NCBI GenBank assembly: GCA_020849295.1
Contig: JADLGN010000005.1
Coordinates: 273,779 to 337,778 of the forward strand
From: Bacteroidia bacterium
GTDB taxonomy: Bacteria; Bacteroidota; Bacteroidia; NS11-12g; UBA9320
Length of the DNA: 64,000 bases
Direction of reading: 5' to 3'
Part shown: one piece after another, positions 53,861-63,413 of the stretch
How the letters are laid out: the number at the start of each line of letters is the position of its first letter
Numbering within the stretch: the stretch's first letter is position 1
The notes under the pieces: model-generated
Told to the model about the DNA's origin: nothing
Database searches by the model: none
Seen by the model: the letters and a program-made list of their open reading frames with translations, nothing else
Made by a program: the position numbers and the translations under genes

Positions 53861-54148
53861 CTAATTTTTGGGAGTTGACTCAGGTGTTGTTTCTGGAGTT
53901 GTTTCTGTTTTCTTCTTGCAACATGATTTTTTAGTACTGCAATTTGGTTTTGCAGATGCTTCATCACTTTGTTTTTTACAGCAATTTTTCTTTTTACATC
54001 TTTTTTTCTTTTTACTGCATGACGCTTTTTTATCATCATCGCAATTTGAAACACTTGATGTTTCAGGCTGATAAGTTGATGTAGCCATTACGTCAGAAAC
54101 AAACATACAACCTAACGATAAAGCCAATACTAATACTATCTTTTTCAT
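53861..54148 (-). CDS. Small exported Lys/Cys-rich protein
   Basis: 95 residues. A signal peptide (MKKIVLVLALSLGCMFVSDV, cleavage after ATA-like) is followed by a mature part with eight or so cysteines in CSKKKKRCKKKNCCKKQ and CSTKKSCCKKK clusters, ending in Thr/Pro/Glu repeats. There is no known domain; the lysine and cysteine content suggests metal or polyanion binding, or a low-complexity cell-wall role. Its own promoter (54171-54202) and terminator (53796-53832) show it is a real, independently transcribed gene. The alternative frames across the same stretch are shadows. Confidence 0.72.
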   Translation of the reverse strand: MKKIVLVLALSLGCMFVSDVMATSTYQPETSSVSNCDDDKKASCSKKKKRCKKKNCCKKQSDEASAKPNCSTKKSCCKKKTETTPETTPESTPKN

Positions 54149-54170
54149 ATTTATATTTAATTTAATGTTT

Positions 54171-54202
54171 CAAAATTATACTTTTTAATTCGAATTAGCA
54201 AT
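54171..54202 (-). promoter_or_regulatory. Bacteroidota promoter for the Lys/Cys-rich gene
   Basis: On the minus strand TTG (54199-54201), a 20-base spacer and TAATTTTG (54171-54178) match the consensus. The -33 element lies inside the last codons of psd. Confidence 0.5.
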
Positions 54203-54841
54203 TATTGTTTTGCCACCGATTGTTTTATCATTTAATTTTACAGAAATATTATAATTTTTCGGCAAAAAAATATCTACTCGTGAGCCAAATTTAATAAAAC
54301 CCATTTCTTCGCCTTGTTTTACATTTTGGTTTTCTTTTATATACCAGCAAATTCTTCGTGCAAGAGCTCCGGCTATTTGCCTGAAAAGTATTTTATGACC
54401 ACTTTTTGTTTCTATAACTGTGGTTGTTCTTTCGTTTAATTCACTTGATTTTGGGTGCCATGCAACAAGATATTTTCCGGGATGATATTTAAAATATTTA
54501 ACTATGCCTCCAACAGGATTTCTGTTTACATGCACATTGAATGGTGACATAAAAATTGAAACTTGTGTACATTCAGAATTTAAATATTCTTTTTCAACAA
54601 CTTTTTCAATCACTACTACTTTGCCATCTGCAGGTGCAATTATGCAATCTTCACATGCAGTAATTTTACGAGTTGGGTTTCTGAAAAATTGCAAAACAAT
54701 TATTAATAAAACTAAAGAAAATAATAATATTGAATTTCTAAGCCATAGGTTTGATACATATCGGTCCGTCAAAAAATTAATAACAACAATAAATATTATT
54801 GTTATTAAAATTGTTACAAAACCTTCTTTATGAATAAACAT
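54185..54841 (-). CDS. psd: Phosphatidylserine decarboxylase
   Basis: 218 residues, the short Psd form. Two N-terminal membrane helices, then a conserved CIIAPADGKVVVIEKV, SIFMSPFNVHVNRNPVGGIV and the self-cleavage site Gly-Ser in FIKFGSRVDIFLP, where the pyruvoyl group is made. It converts phosphatidylserine to phosphatidylethanolamine and completes the route begun by CdsA and PssA, both encoded in this window. It starts 15 bases after the glutamate dehydrogenase gene ends, so they probably share a transcript. Confidence 0.93.
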   Translation of the reverse strand: MFIHKEGFVTILITIIFIVVINFLTDRYVSNLWLRNSILLFSLVLLIIVLQFFRNPTRKITACEDCIIAPADGKVVVIEKVVEKEYLNSECTQVSIFMSPFNVHVNRNPVGGIVKYFKYHPGKYLVAWHPKSSELNERTTTVIETKSGHKILFRQIAGALARRICWYIKENQNVKQGEEMGFIKFGSRVDIFLPKNYNISVKLNDKTIGGKTIIANSN

Positions 54842-54856
54842 ATTAAAAATTACTAT

Positions 54857-56116
54857 TTAAAATACCCCACGTAATTTTTGAGTACTTGCAACTTTATCAA
54901 TTGCTAATATATAAGCTGCTGTGCGCATACTTACATTATATTTTGCTGATGTTTGAAATACATTTTCAAATGCCTGCTTCATTACTCTATCGGCACGTCT
55001 ATTTACTCGTTCTTCAGTCCAGTAATAACCTAATCTGTTTTGTACCCACTCAAAATATGAAACAGTTACACCGCCGGCATTTGCAAGAATATCAGGTACT
55101 ATATTAATTTGTTTTTTAAATAAAATATCGTCAGCATTACTTGCTATTGGTCCGTTTGCACCTTCTACAATTAGTTTAGTTCTGATGTCATGTGCATTGT
55201 TTTCGGTAATTTGATCTTCCATAGCCGCAGGTACAAGCAAATCAACTTCGAGAGTAAGCAACTCATCGTTTGTTATTCTATCTGCATTAAAGCCTTCTAA
55301 TGTACCATTATTTTTGCGAACATAATTTAATGCCTCTTCAATGTTTATACCGTTTTTATTATAATATCCACCGGTAATATCAGATATAGCTACTATTTTT
55401 AAACCAAGCATTGAAAGTAATTTTGCAGAAATTGAACCTACATTTCCAAAACCTTGAACAGCACAAGTAGATTTTACAGGATCCATTTTCAGTTTTGCCA
55501 ATGCACTACGTGCCGAAACCATTACGCCACGCCCGGTTGCTTCTACCCTTCCTAATGAACCTCCTAAAACAAGTGGTTTACCGGTAACTACCGCCGGACT
55601 AACTACTCCTTTAATTTTTGAATATTCATCCATTATCCATGCCATTGTATTTGCATTAGTTCCCATATCAGGTGCCGGAATATCTCTGTCAGGCCCAAAA
55701 ACATCTTGCATTGCAACTGTATATGCACGAGTAAGTCTTTCAAGTTCACCTGCACTCATATTACGAGGATCGCATTTTATTCCTCCTTTAGCTCCTCCAT
55801 AAGGTATTCCAACTATCGCACATTTCCAAGTCATCCATGCAGCAAGTGCTTTTACTTCGTCTAATGTAACATTTAATGAATAACGGATTCCGCCTTTGCT
55901 AGGTCCCATACTTGCAGAGTGTACTACCCTTATACCTTCAAATACCTGAAGTTTACCATTGTCAAGGGTAACAGGCAAACTTACCACAACTACTTTTTGA
56001 GGATTTATTAACATATCGTAAGCGGTTTGGTCAAGACCTAAAATACTTGCAGCATGAGAAAATCTCTCTTTCATCGAATCTAACGGATTAAGATGTTCGT
56101 TATTTTTTTGTGACAT
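54857..56116 (-). CDS. Glu/Leu/Phe/Val-type dehydrogenase (glutamate dehydrogenase)
   Basis: 419 residues. The ELFV N-terminal domain has the catalytic lysine region PYGGAKGGIKCDPR and the aspartate segment PAPDMGTNANTMAW; the Rossmann domain has VQGFGNVGSISAKLL. Length and NPLDSMKERFSHAASILGLD start fit NAD(P)-dependent glutamate dehydrogenase of the ~420-residue group, linking 2-oxoglutarate and ammonia. Related leucine dehydrogenases are shorter (~365), so glutamate is favoured. A promoter with both boxes lies at 56149-56181. Confidence 0.9.
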   Translation of the reverse strand: MSQKNNEHLNPLDSMKERFSHAASILGLDQTAYDMLINPQKVVVVSLPVTLDNGKLQVFEGIRVVHSASMGPSKGGIRYSLNVTLDEVKALAAWMTWKCAIVGIPYGGAKGGIKCDPRNMSAGELERLTRAYTVAMQDVFGPDRDIPAPDMGTNANTMAWIMDEYSKIKGVVSPAVVTGKPLVLGGSLGRVEATGRGVMVSARSALAKLKMDPVKSTCAVQGFGNVGSISAKLLSMLGLKIVAISDITGGYYNKNGINIEEALNYVRKNNGTLEGFNADRITNDELLTLEVDLLVPAAMEDQITENNAHDIRTKLIVEGANGPIASNADDILFKKQINIVPDILANAGGVTVSYFEWVQNRLGYYWTEERVNRRADRVMKQAFENVFQTSAKYNVSMRTAAYILAIDKVASTQKLRGVF

Positions 56117-56148
56117 ATATGTAATTAATAAATTAAGATATTGTTCGG

Positions 56149-56181
56149 CAAATTTAATTTAAATTCCCTCTATTCAACAAA
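56149..56181 (-). promoter_or_regulatory. Bacteroidota promoter for the glutamate dehydrogenase gene
   Basis: On the minus strand TTTG (56178-56181), a 21-base spacer and TAAATTTG (56149-56156) precede the ATG at 56116. Confidence 0.55.
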
Positions 56182-56199
56182 TTTTAAAAATACTGAATA

Positions 56200-57027
56200 T
56201 TAAATCAACTGAAAAAAGATAAATACTATCCAAGCTGTAATTAACATGGCATCTATACGGTCTAATATTCCACCATGACCAGGAATTAGATTACCTGAGT
56301 CTTTCACATCTAAACTCCTTTTGAGCATAGATTCTACAAGGTCGCCAATAATTGATGATATTGAAATTAATGCTCCAAGAATAATATAATGATGAATTAA
56401 TAATTGCGAAAATCCAAAATACAAACCAATAGAAACTGCTATGGTAAGCAAAAAACCTCCAATACTTCCTTCTATTGTTTTTTTGGGTGAAATTCTGCTT
56501 AACAAAGGTCGTTTTCCTATCCACCTACCTATTAAATATGCAAATGTATCGTTTGCCCAAATTAATATAAATACTGTGAGAACAAGAATTCCATTATATA
56601 CTAATTCGCCATTTTCAAGAACAAGCCTTTTGTATCCAAGACCAAACATTAAACTCAACGAAAAACATAAATATATCCATCCTGTAATCTGTTTTCCGAT
56701 AACATCAAATGGATTTTGGTTTTTGTGAAATAATTCATTTACAAATGGAACCAAAGCAAGAATAAGTAATGCCCCGAGTATTTTTGGAGGTATAAAAACA
56801 AACTGCCACAGTGCTGTGATTGAAAATATTATAATACCTGATATGATAAAAATAGCTTTGTGTGAAAAAGAATATTTTGAAAGTACTAGTCGAGAATATT
56901 CAAAAAGTGCAAGAAAATTAAATAAGAAAAATAATGAAAATGAAGCCCATGTTCCCATTAAAAGGCAAGAAATAATTATACCTATATATACTGTTCCTGA
57001 TATTGTTCTTAATGTAAAATTATTCAT
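56200..57027 (-). CDS. cdsA: Phosphatidate cytidylyltransferase
   Basis: 275 residues and about eight membrane helices. The C-terminal signature SMLKRSLDVKDSGNLIPGHG, then GGILDRIDAM is complete. The enzyme makes CDP-diacylglycerol from phosphatidate and CTP, feeding PssA. Its start overlaps the end of the CPBP protease gene by 8 bases, so translation is coupled. The next gene downstream has its own promoter. Confidence 0.95.
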   Translation of the reverse strand: MNNFTLRTISGTVYIGIIISCLLMGTWASFSLFFLFNFLALFEYSRLVLSKYSFSHKAIFIISGIIIFSITALWQFVFIPPKILGALLILALVPFVNELFHKNQNPFDVIGKQITGWIYLCFSLSLMFGLGYKRLVLENGELVYNGILVLTVFILIWANDTFAYLIGRWIGKRPLLSRISPKKTIEGSIGGFLLTIAVSIGLYFGFSQLLIHHYIILGALISISSIIGDLVESMLKRSLDVKDSGNLIPGHGGILDRIDAMLITAWIVFIFFQLI

Positions 57028-57919
57028 TTTTATAAATTTTATTTAAATAAAATATAATTGCACAACTTGCTACAAAACTCAATATTACAAAATAAATCGG
57101 AAAATTCGCATCCTGATTTGTTAAAAAATTATCATATCCTTTATAATATAAATATTTGCCTATAACTGCTAAACTATTATTTAAGAAATGAAAAAATATT
57201 GAAGCCCAAATTCCTTTTGACCAGATAACAAAAACTCCAAGTAAAAAAGATATTGTTACCATTGGCACTAATTTATAAAACTGCAAATGAAATAAAGTAA
57301 ATATTAATGCTACAATTAGTACTGACTTGTAGTATTTGCCTGTGTAACCATAAAAAATATTCAATAATATTCCTCTGCAAAACAATTCTTCTCCTACAGC
57401 AGGTATTAATGCCATAATAATGATATTTAAAATTAAATCAGAAGATGAATTCATTGTAAGCATTAATTCGTATAACTTATTATTTTTAGCTTCTAAATCT
57501 CTCAAAAAACTTTCAATTGATGATAAAGCCGATGGTAATTCTAATGAAGAATTTATTTGAACTAACCAACTTATCAAAGGCACTGAAACTATCAATAATA
57601 TCGGTATAAAAACTAAAAGTTTAAAGTCTAAAAACTTGTTTAATTTCAAATATTCAACTGGCTTTTGTTTTATCATATATGAAATTACAAATGATGAAAA
57701 CACAAAAGAGCCAATTGATACAATACCTTGAAAAATTCTGATAGCATTTATACTTTTAATATCTGCATTTTCATTTTCAGATACTGCCATAAGTTCTGTA
57801 ATATCTATACCATATATGTTTTTACAAATTATTCCTGCAAGCATTGTAAAAACAAATAAGTTGATTATTAAAATACCGAAAGCTATTAATATTTGAGAAA
57901 TAAATTTATAAAGAGGCAT
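57020..57919 (-). CDS. CPBP-family intramembrane metalloprotease (Abi-like)
   Basis: 299 residues with about eight hydrophobic helices. The CPBP/Rce1-like active-site motifs are present: glutamate pair in VGEELFCRGIL, His in TLFHLQF and HFLNNSLA. Members process membrane-anchored peptides or have unclear roles; substrate unknown. It overlaps cdsA and follows carB at 65 bases, so a carB-CPBP-cdsA transcript is plausible. Confidence 0.9.
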   Translation of the reverse strand: MPLYKFISQILIAFGILIINLFVFTMLAGIICKNIYGIDITELMAVSENENADIKSINAIRIFQGIVSIGSFVFSSFVISYMIKQKPVEYLKLNKFLDFKLLVFIPILLIVSVPLISWLVQINSSLELPSALSSIESFLRDLEAKNNKLYELMLTMNSSSDLILNIIIMALIPAVGEELFCRGILLNIFYGYTGKYYKSVLIVALIFTLFHLQFYKLVPMVTISFLLGVFVIWSKGIWASIFFHFLNNSLAVIGKYLYYKGYDNFLTNQDANFPIYFVILSFVASCAIIFYLNKIYKNE

Positions 57920-57984
57920 CTTTTAGAAATTATTTTATTATTGAATAAAAATAGTTTTTTACTTTTTGATAATTCAGTTATGTT

Positions 57985-60801
57985 TTATCTGCTCAAATAC
58001 ATACTTTTCACATTATAAATTTCTCTGAAATTAGGATCTTTTGTATCTTTAACAAATAGTATAGCTTCGCCTGTAGATTTCATTTCGGGACCTAATTCCT
58101 TATTTACTCCCGGAAATTTATTGAATGAAAAAACAGGTTGTTTAATTGCAAATCCTTGCAAATCCGGCTTTATATTAAAATCATTAAGTTTATTTACACC
58201 TAACATAACTTTAGTAGCTATATTGATATATGGCACTTTGTAAGCTTTGCAAATAAAAGGTACAGTACGTGAAGCTCTCGGATTTGCTTCGAGGACATAA
58301 ACTTTATCATTTTTTACGGCAAATTGAATATTTAGCAACCCTTTTATCTTTAAGGCAAAGGCAATTTTTTTGGTATATTCTTCCATTAGTTGCAAAACAT
58401 TGTCTGACAAACCAAATGGAGGAAGCACAGCACTTGAATCGCCGCTATGAATGCCTGCAGGCTCTATATGTTCCATCATTCCAATCATAGTAACATCAGT
58501 ACCGTCACAAATACTATCTGTTTCCATTTCTTCTGCTCTGTCAAGAAAATGGTCAATCAAAACTCTATTACCTGGCATGTCTCCAAGAAGATTAATAACT
58601 GCTTGTTCAAGTTCTTCATCGTTTATAACTATTTTCATACCTTGACCTCCAAGAACATAAGACGGGCGAACAAGCACAGGGTACCCGACATCTTTAGCAA
58701 CTTTCAAAGCTTCATCGGCAGACTCGGCTACTCCATACAATGGATACGGAATATTCAGTTCCTTTAATAAATCTGAAAATCTTCCTCTATCTTCCGCTAT
58801 ATCCATATCTGAAAATGTAGTTCCAATTATTTTTACTCCATTAGCTTCAAGTCTTTCAGCAAGTTTTAATGCAGTTTGGCCACCCAACTGAACAATTACA
58901 CCTTCGGGTTTTTCAAATTCAATCAGTTCAAAAAGATGTTCCCAGAAAACCGGTTCAAAATACAATTTGTCTGCAATATCAAAATCTGTACTTACAGTTT
59001 CCGGATTGCAATTTACCATTATGGCTTCAAACCCGGCTTCTTTTGCTGCCAAAATACCATGTACGCAGCTATAATCAAATTCTATTCCTTGTCCTATTCT
59101 GTTTGGTCCGCTACCAAGAACTATTATTTTTTTTCTATTACTTGAAATGCTTTCGTTTTCGCCATCAAAAGTTGAATAATAATAATTTGTTTTTGATTCA
59201 AACTCGGCAGAACAGGTATCTACCATTTTGTAAACACGGTTTATACCAAAACTTTTCCTTTTTGAATACACCTCATCTTCTGTACAGTTTCGCATAGCAT
59301 AAGCTATTTGAAAATCACTAAATCCTTTTTCTTTAGCTATCTTCAATACATCTTCGGTTATATTGTTGATTGTATATTTTGAGATAAGTTTTTCTGTTTT
59401 TACTAAGTCATAAATTTGCTCAAGAAACCATCTGTCAATTTTTGTAATTTTTTGAATAGATGTTATAGGAATTCCTAATGAAATAGCGTCTTTAATATGC
59501 CATAGTCTATCCCAACTCGGATATTCAAGACTTTCGAGTATCGGGTCTAATTTATGCAAATCATATCCGTCACAACCAAGCCCTTTTCTTATTGTTTCAA
59601 GGCTTTGACATGCTTTTTGTAATGCTTCCTGAAAACTGCGACCTATTGACATTACTTCTCCTACAGATTTCATTTGTAGCCCAAGATTTTTGTTTGCTCC
59701 TTTAAATTTATCGAAATTCCATCTTGGTATTTTTACAATTGTATAATCAATTGCAGGCTCAAAAAAAGCAGATGAGTTTTTAGTAACAGGATTTATTAAT
59801 TCATCTAAAAAATATCCTATTGCAAGTTTTGAAGCTATTTTAGCAATTGGGTACCCTGTTGCTTTTGATGCAAGTGCAGAAGAGCGACTTACTCGTGGAT
59901 TAATTTCAATTGCTATTAATTCTTCATTTTCAGGATTAATTGCAAATTGTACATTACAGCCGCCTGCAAATGTGCCAATATTTCTCATCATCTTAAAAGC
60001 GGCATCCCGCATATTTTGGTATGCAACATCGCTTAAAGTCATAGCAGGAGCCACAGTAATGCTGTCTCCAGTATGAATTCCCATTGGGTCAAAATTTTCA
60101 ATTGTACAAATTACAGCAATATCATCTTTGTCATCACGCAATAATTCAAGTTCAAATTCTTTCCATCCCAACACAGCTTTCTCTACCAAAACCTCATGAA
60201 TTGGAGATGCTTCAAGTCCGTTTTTCAATGCTTGGTCAAGTTCAGATTTATCCCATACAAATCCGCCTCCTGTTCCTCCAAGTGTAAATGAAGGACGAAT
60301 AACTAAGGGATAACCGATTTCCTGAGCAAATTCTTTTCCTTCTAAAAATGAATTTGCTGTTTTGCTTGGTGCAATTGGTACATCAATATTTATCATCAAT
60401 TGCCTGAATAATTCTCTGTTTTCAGTTCGGTCTATAGCATCTATATCTACTCCAATAATTTTAACATTGTATTTCTCCCAAATACCAAGTTCTTGTGCTT
60501 CTTTACAAAGATTAAGAGCAGTTTGTCCGCCCATAGTTGGCAATACTGCATCAATCTTACTCTCTTTCAGAATATTTTCTATGCTTTCACATGTAAGAGG
60601 CCATAAATATACATGGTCTGCCATTACAGGGTCTGTCATTATTGTGGCAGGATTGCTGTTAATTAATGAAACTTCAATTCCTTCTTCCTTTAAGCTTCTT
60701 GCTGCCTGGCTTCCAGAATAGTCAAATTCGCAGGCTTGTCCTATAATTATGGGTCCACTTCCAATTATTAAAACTGATTTTATGGAATTATCTTTTGGCA
60801 T
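57985..60801 (-). CDS. carB: Carbamoyl-phosphate synthase large subunit, short form without the MGS domain
   Basis: 938 residues. Two ATP-grasp halves are visible: IIGSGPIIIGQACEFDYSGS with FTLGGTGGGFVW near the N-terminus and VLGSGPNRIGQGIEFDYSC with YVLGGQGMKIV in the second half. It makes carbamoyl phosphate with CarA for pyrimidines and arginine. The usual large subunit is about 1070 residues; here the protein ends at LFVKDTKDPNFREIYNVKSM, so the C-terminal methylglyoxal-synthase-like allosteric domain is missing. This short form is known in Bacteroidota. carA is not in the window. Confidence 0.95.
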   Translation of the reverse strand: MPKDNSIKSVLIIGSGPIIIGQACEFDYSGSQAARSLKEEGIEVSLINSNPATIMTDPVMADHVYLWPLTCESIENILKESKIDAVLPTMGGQTALNLCKEAQELGIWEKYNVKIIGVDIDAIDRTENRELFRQLMINIDVPIAPSKTANSFLEGKEFAQEIGYPLVIRPSFTLGGTGGGFVWDKSELDQALKNGLEASPIHEVLVEKAVLGWKEFELELLRDDKDDIAVICTIENFDPMGIHTGDSITVAPAMTLSDVAYQNMRDAAFKMMRNIGTFAGGCNVQFAINPENEELIAIEINPRVSRSSALASKATGYPIAKIASKLAIGYFLDELINPVTKNSSAFFEPAIDYTIVKIPRWNFDKFKGANKNLGLQMKSVGEVMSIGRSFQEALQKACQSLETIRKGLGCDGYDLHKLDPILESLEYPSWDRLWHIKDAISLGIPITSIQKITKIDRWFLEQIYDLVKTEKLISKYTINNITEDVLKIAKEKGFSDFQIAYAMRNCTEDEVYSKRKSFGINRVYKMVDTCSAEFESKTNYYYSTFDGENESISSNRKKIIVLGSGPNRIGQGIEFDYSCVHGILAAKEAGFEAIMVNCNPETVSTDFDIADKLYFEPVFWEHLFELIEFEKPEGVIVQLGGQTALKLAERLEANGVKIIGTTFSDMDIAEDRGRFSDLLKELNIPYPLYGVAESADEALKVAKDVGYPVLVRPSYVLGGQGMKIVINDEELEQAVINLLGDMPGNRVLIDHFLDRAEEMETDSICDGTDVTMIGMMEHIEPAGIHSGDSSAVLPPFGLSDNVLQLMEEYTKKIAFALKIKGLLNIQFAVKNDKVYVLEANPRASRTVPFICKAYKVPYINIATKVMLGVNKLNDFNIKPDLQGFAIKQPVFSFNKFPGVNKELGPEMKSTGEAILFVKDTKDPNFREIYNVKSMYLSR

Positions 60802-60890
60802 TTAATAAAATTGTGCAAATCAACAAAATTTACAACGGGTAAACAAATCTATATTCTTAAATTTTGTAATTTTCAGCCATTAAAAAAAAT

Positions 60891-61232
60891 ATGAAAGATA
60901 ATTCAATAACATTAAGTGAAATTCAAATTTTGGTTGATAACTGGATTAATGATTTGGGTGTAAAATATTACAGCCAGCTTACAAATACTGTAATACTTAT
61001 GGAAGAAGTGGGTGAACTTGCCAGAATCATGTCAAGGAAATATGGCGAACAATCTTTTAAAAAAAATGAAAAAAAATTGAACCTTGAAGATGAAATGGCA
61101 GATATACTTTGGGTTTTGGTATGCCTTGCAAATCAAAATAAAATTGACCTAACAAAAGCTTTTTATAAAAACATAGAAAAGAAAACAAAAAGAGATAAAA
61201 GCCGACATAAAAATAACGAAAAACTTAAATAA
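60891..61232 (+). CDS. MazG-like nucleotide pyrophosphohydrolase
   Basis: 113 residues, all alpha. The Mg-binding residues ExxE (MEEVGELARIM) and ExxD (LEDEMADILWVL) define the MazG/iMazG NTP pyrophosphohydrolase family. It probably removes non-canonical or excess nucleoside triphosphates; exact substrate unknown. C-terminal tail is Lys-rich. Divergent from carB across an 89-base gap. Confidence 0.9.
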   Translation: MKDNSITLSEIQILVDNWINDLGVKYYSQLTNTVILMEEVGELARIMSRKYGEQSFKKNEKKLNLEDEMADILWVLVCLANQNKIDLTKAFYKNIEKKTKRDKSRHKNNEKLK

Positions 61233-61320
61233 ATTTACGCTTCTAAATTCAATAAAACCTCTTATAAAAACTTCAATCCGCTTGTCATTTTTCTAATGTA
61301 CGTTTACATAATATATTATA

Positions 61321-61827
61321 ATGACAACTATAATAAACAAATGGATTTTAGTAGTAGTGCTGGTTTTAACTACAATAATATTTGCTTATGCAGACAATAA
61401 GCCTAAGAAAACAAAACAAATAGAAACAAAAGATACTTTAGTTTTTGAAAAACTTCACGATGATACTTTGACCTTTGATGACAGAATATACGATGATACT
61501 TTAATATTTGCCGAAGATGAAATTACATATCCAAACTCTGATAAAATTTATTATAATAATAATAAATCCAAATCAGATGAGATAATAAATAATGAAATAA
61601 AATTCAGCGTATCGCAACATTATTTTTCAAACAATATAATAATAAAAACAAATGATAACGATGAAAAAATTTACGATATATATATTGTTTCTTCTGAGGG
61701 TAAAATGGTTTTAAGCTCAATATTTCAAAAAGAAATAACTCTTAATGATTATTTAAAATCAGGCATTTTTTATATTTATTTAAAAAACGGTTTGCTGTCT
61801 TCTTTCAAAAAAATATTAATAAAATAA
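61321..61827 (+). CDS. Small secreted protein ending in a T9SS-like sorting domain
   Basis: 168 residues. A signal peptide (WILVVVLVLTTIIFAYA) is followed by a short acidic repeat-like stretch (KDTLVFEKLHDDTLTFDDRI, DDTLIFAED). The C-terminal 75 residues have the type-A T9SS fold pattern (YFSNNIIIKTNDNDEKIYDI, IVSSEGKMVL, LKSGIFYIYLKNG, KKILIK). It is almost only a sorting tail. Function unknown. It is followed by the SIMPL gene after about 40 bases. Confidence 0.65.
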   Translation: MTTIINKWILVVVLVLTTIIFAYADNKPKKTKQIETKDTLVFEKLHDDTLTFDDRIYDDTLIFAEDEITYPNSDKIYYNNNKSKSDEIINNEIKFSVSQHYFSNNIIIKTNDNDEKIYDIYIVSSEGKMVLSSIFQKEITLNDYLKSGIFYIYLKNGLLSSFKKILIK

Positions 61828-61866
61828 AGAAAATGAATTATTAATTTTACAAAAAAAATTAAAAGC

Positions 61867-62601
61867 ATGAAAAATAATAAAATAATTATTGCATTAATTG
61901 TAGGCTTTGCTTTTGTATTAGGCTGTTGGTTTTTGAGTAATACATTTCTTAAAAAAAACCAAACAGATGACACAATACAAGTAACCGGACTGGCAGAAGA
62001 AAATTTCACATCAGACCTTATAGTTTGGTCATGTACATTTTCGAAACAAACAATGGATTTGAAAGAATCGTATAAAGCATTAAAAACTGACAGAGAAAAG
62101 GTAATAGCTTACATGAAAAGCAAAGGTGTTGAAGAAAATCAATTGGTTTTTTCATCTGTTTCTACATATTTAGACTATGAATATATATCTATGCAAGGCG
62201 GAGAAAGCCGCAAAGAATTCAGAGGGTATATGCTAAGTCAAACAGTACGTATAGAGTCTAAAGATGTAGAAAAGATTGAAAAATTATCACGCGAAGTAAC
62301 TGAGTTAATAGATCAAGGAGTAGAATTACGTTCAGATTCACCTCAATACTTTTATACAAAACTTTCGGCATTAAAAATAAAAATGGTTGCAAATGCAACT
62401 AAAGACGCAAGAGAAAGAGCTGAAAAGGTTGCATCAAACGCAAAAGCAAAATTAGGAAGGCTAAAACAAGCTGATTTAGGGATTTTTCAAATTACTGCAC
62501 AAAATTCTACTGAAGAGTACTCTTGGGGAGGAACATATAATACAAGTTCAAAAGAAAAAACGGCTTCAATAACAATGAAACTAAGCTTTAGTACACACTA
62601 A
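61867..62601 (+). CDS. SIMPL (DUF541) domain protein
   Basis: 244 residues with an N-terminal membrane anchor (IIIALIVGFAFVLGCWFLS) and a SIMPL domain. Features are VTGLAEENFTSDLIVWSC at the start, a middle RVEKIEKLSREVTELIDQGV-like helix, ATKDARERAEKVASNAKAKL and a final beta strand SITMKLSFST. Family members face the periplasm; their function is not established. A LytTR regulator gene follows after 11 bases in the same direction. Confidence 0.88.
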   Translation: MKNNKIIIALIVGFAFVLGCWFLSNTFLKKNQTDDTIQVTGLAEENFTSDLIVWSCTFSKQTMDLKESYKALKTDREKVIAYMKSKGVEENQLVFSSVSTYLDYEYISMQGGESRKEFRGYMLSQTVRIESKDVEKIEKLSREVTELIDQGVELRSDSPQYFYTKLSALKIKMVANATKDARERAEKVASNAKAKLGRLKQADLGIFQITAQNSTEEYSWGGTYNTSSKEKTASITMKLSFSTH

Positions 62602-62612
62602 AGGTTTGAAAA

Positions 62613-63353
62613 ATGATAAGTGCAATAATAGTTGACGATGAAATTGCAGGACGTGAAAACTTATCATTTCTTATAAATGAATTTTTACCTGAAGTTAAAA
62701 TTTTGGGTAAAGCCGACTCAGTAAAAACGGCAGTTGAAATAATAAATAAAACCAAACCTGATATTGTTTTTTTAGATATTGAAATGCCTGAAAAGGATGG
62801 TTTTTCATTAATATTGGAAACAAATTCTGTAGATATTGAAATAATATTTACCACAGCACATGCCGAATATGCACTTAAAGCCTTAAAAGCTAGTGCAATT
62901 GATTATCTTCTAAAACCCATTGACCCAACAGAACTTCAAATTGCAGTTCAAAAAGTTATTTCAAAAAAAGGGATAGGACAAAAAAAGTTAGAAACTTTTA
63001 TGAGTCATATTGGGGGTTCAAAAACTCAGCCACAAATAGCCATTAGCACTCTTGAAGGAATAAATTTTATTAAATTGTCAAACATTATATACTGCCGTGG
63101 AGATGGAGCTTATACATTTTTCAAACTCAAAACAGGCGAAAGAATAATTGCTTCAAAAAACCTTAAAGAATTTGAAAACTTGCTTTGTGATGGCGATTTT
63201 TTCAGAACTCACAAATCTTATGTGGTAAATCTTGCCGAAATTAAAAAGTTTGTAAAAAGCGATGGTTGCTATGTTCTTATGTCAAACGGCGATAAAATTG
63301 ACGTTTCGAAACGTAGAAAAGAAAATTTTGTAAAAATGCTTTCAAAATATTGA
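62613..63353 (+). CDS. LytTR-family response regulator
   Basis: 246 residues. REC domain (1-120) with VDDE acidic pocket, phospho-acceptor Asp55 (VFLDIEMPEKDGF) and conserved Lys in YLLKPIDP. LytTR DNA-binding domain (about 140-246) with GINFIKLSNIIYCRGDGAYT and RTHKSYVVNLAEIKKFV. It would bind promoter direct repeats upon phosphorylation. In Bacteroidota the cognate kinase (LytS/HPK7 type) usually sits alongside; none is in this window. Possible links to the SIMPL and T9SS-tail genes upstream. Confidence 0.94.
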   Translation: MISAIIVDDEIAGRENLSFLINEFLPEVKILGKADSVKTAVEIINKTKPDIVFLDIEMPEKDGFSLILETNSVDIEIIFTTAHAEYALKALKASAIDYLLKPIDPTELQIAVQKVISKKGIGQKKLETFMSHIGGSKTQPQIAISTLEGINFIKLSNIIYCRGDGAYTFFKLKTGERIIASKNLKEFENLLCDGDFFRTHKSYVVNLAEIKKFVKSDGCYVLMSNGDKIDVSKRRKENFVKMLSKY

Positions 63354-63413
63354 TAATAAGTGATAATTTTCTATTACAGTAGTGTGTCTTTACATACCTC
63401 TACAATAATAAGT

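Noticed and set aside
57985..60801. Truncation or frameshift of carB
   Set aside because: Both ATP-grasp halves are intact and the absent C-terminal allosteric domain is a known Bacteroidota variant, so the short length is not damage.
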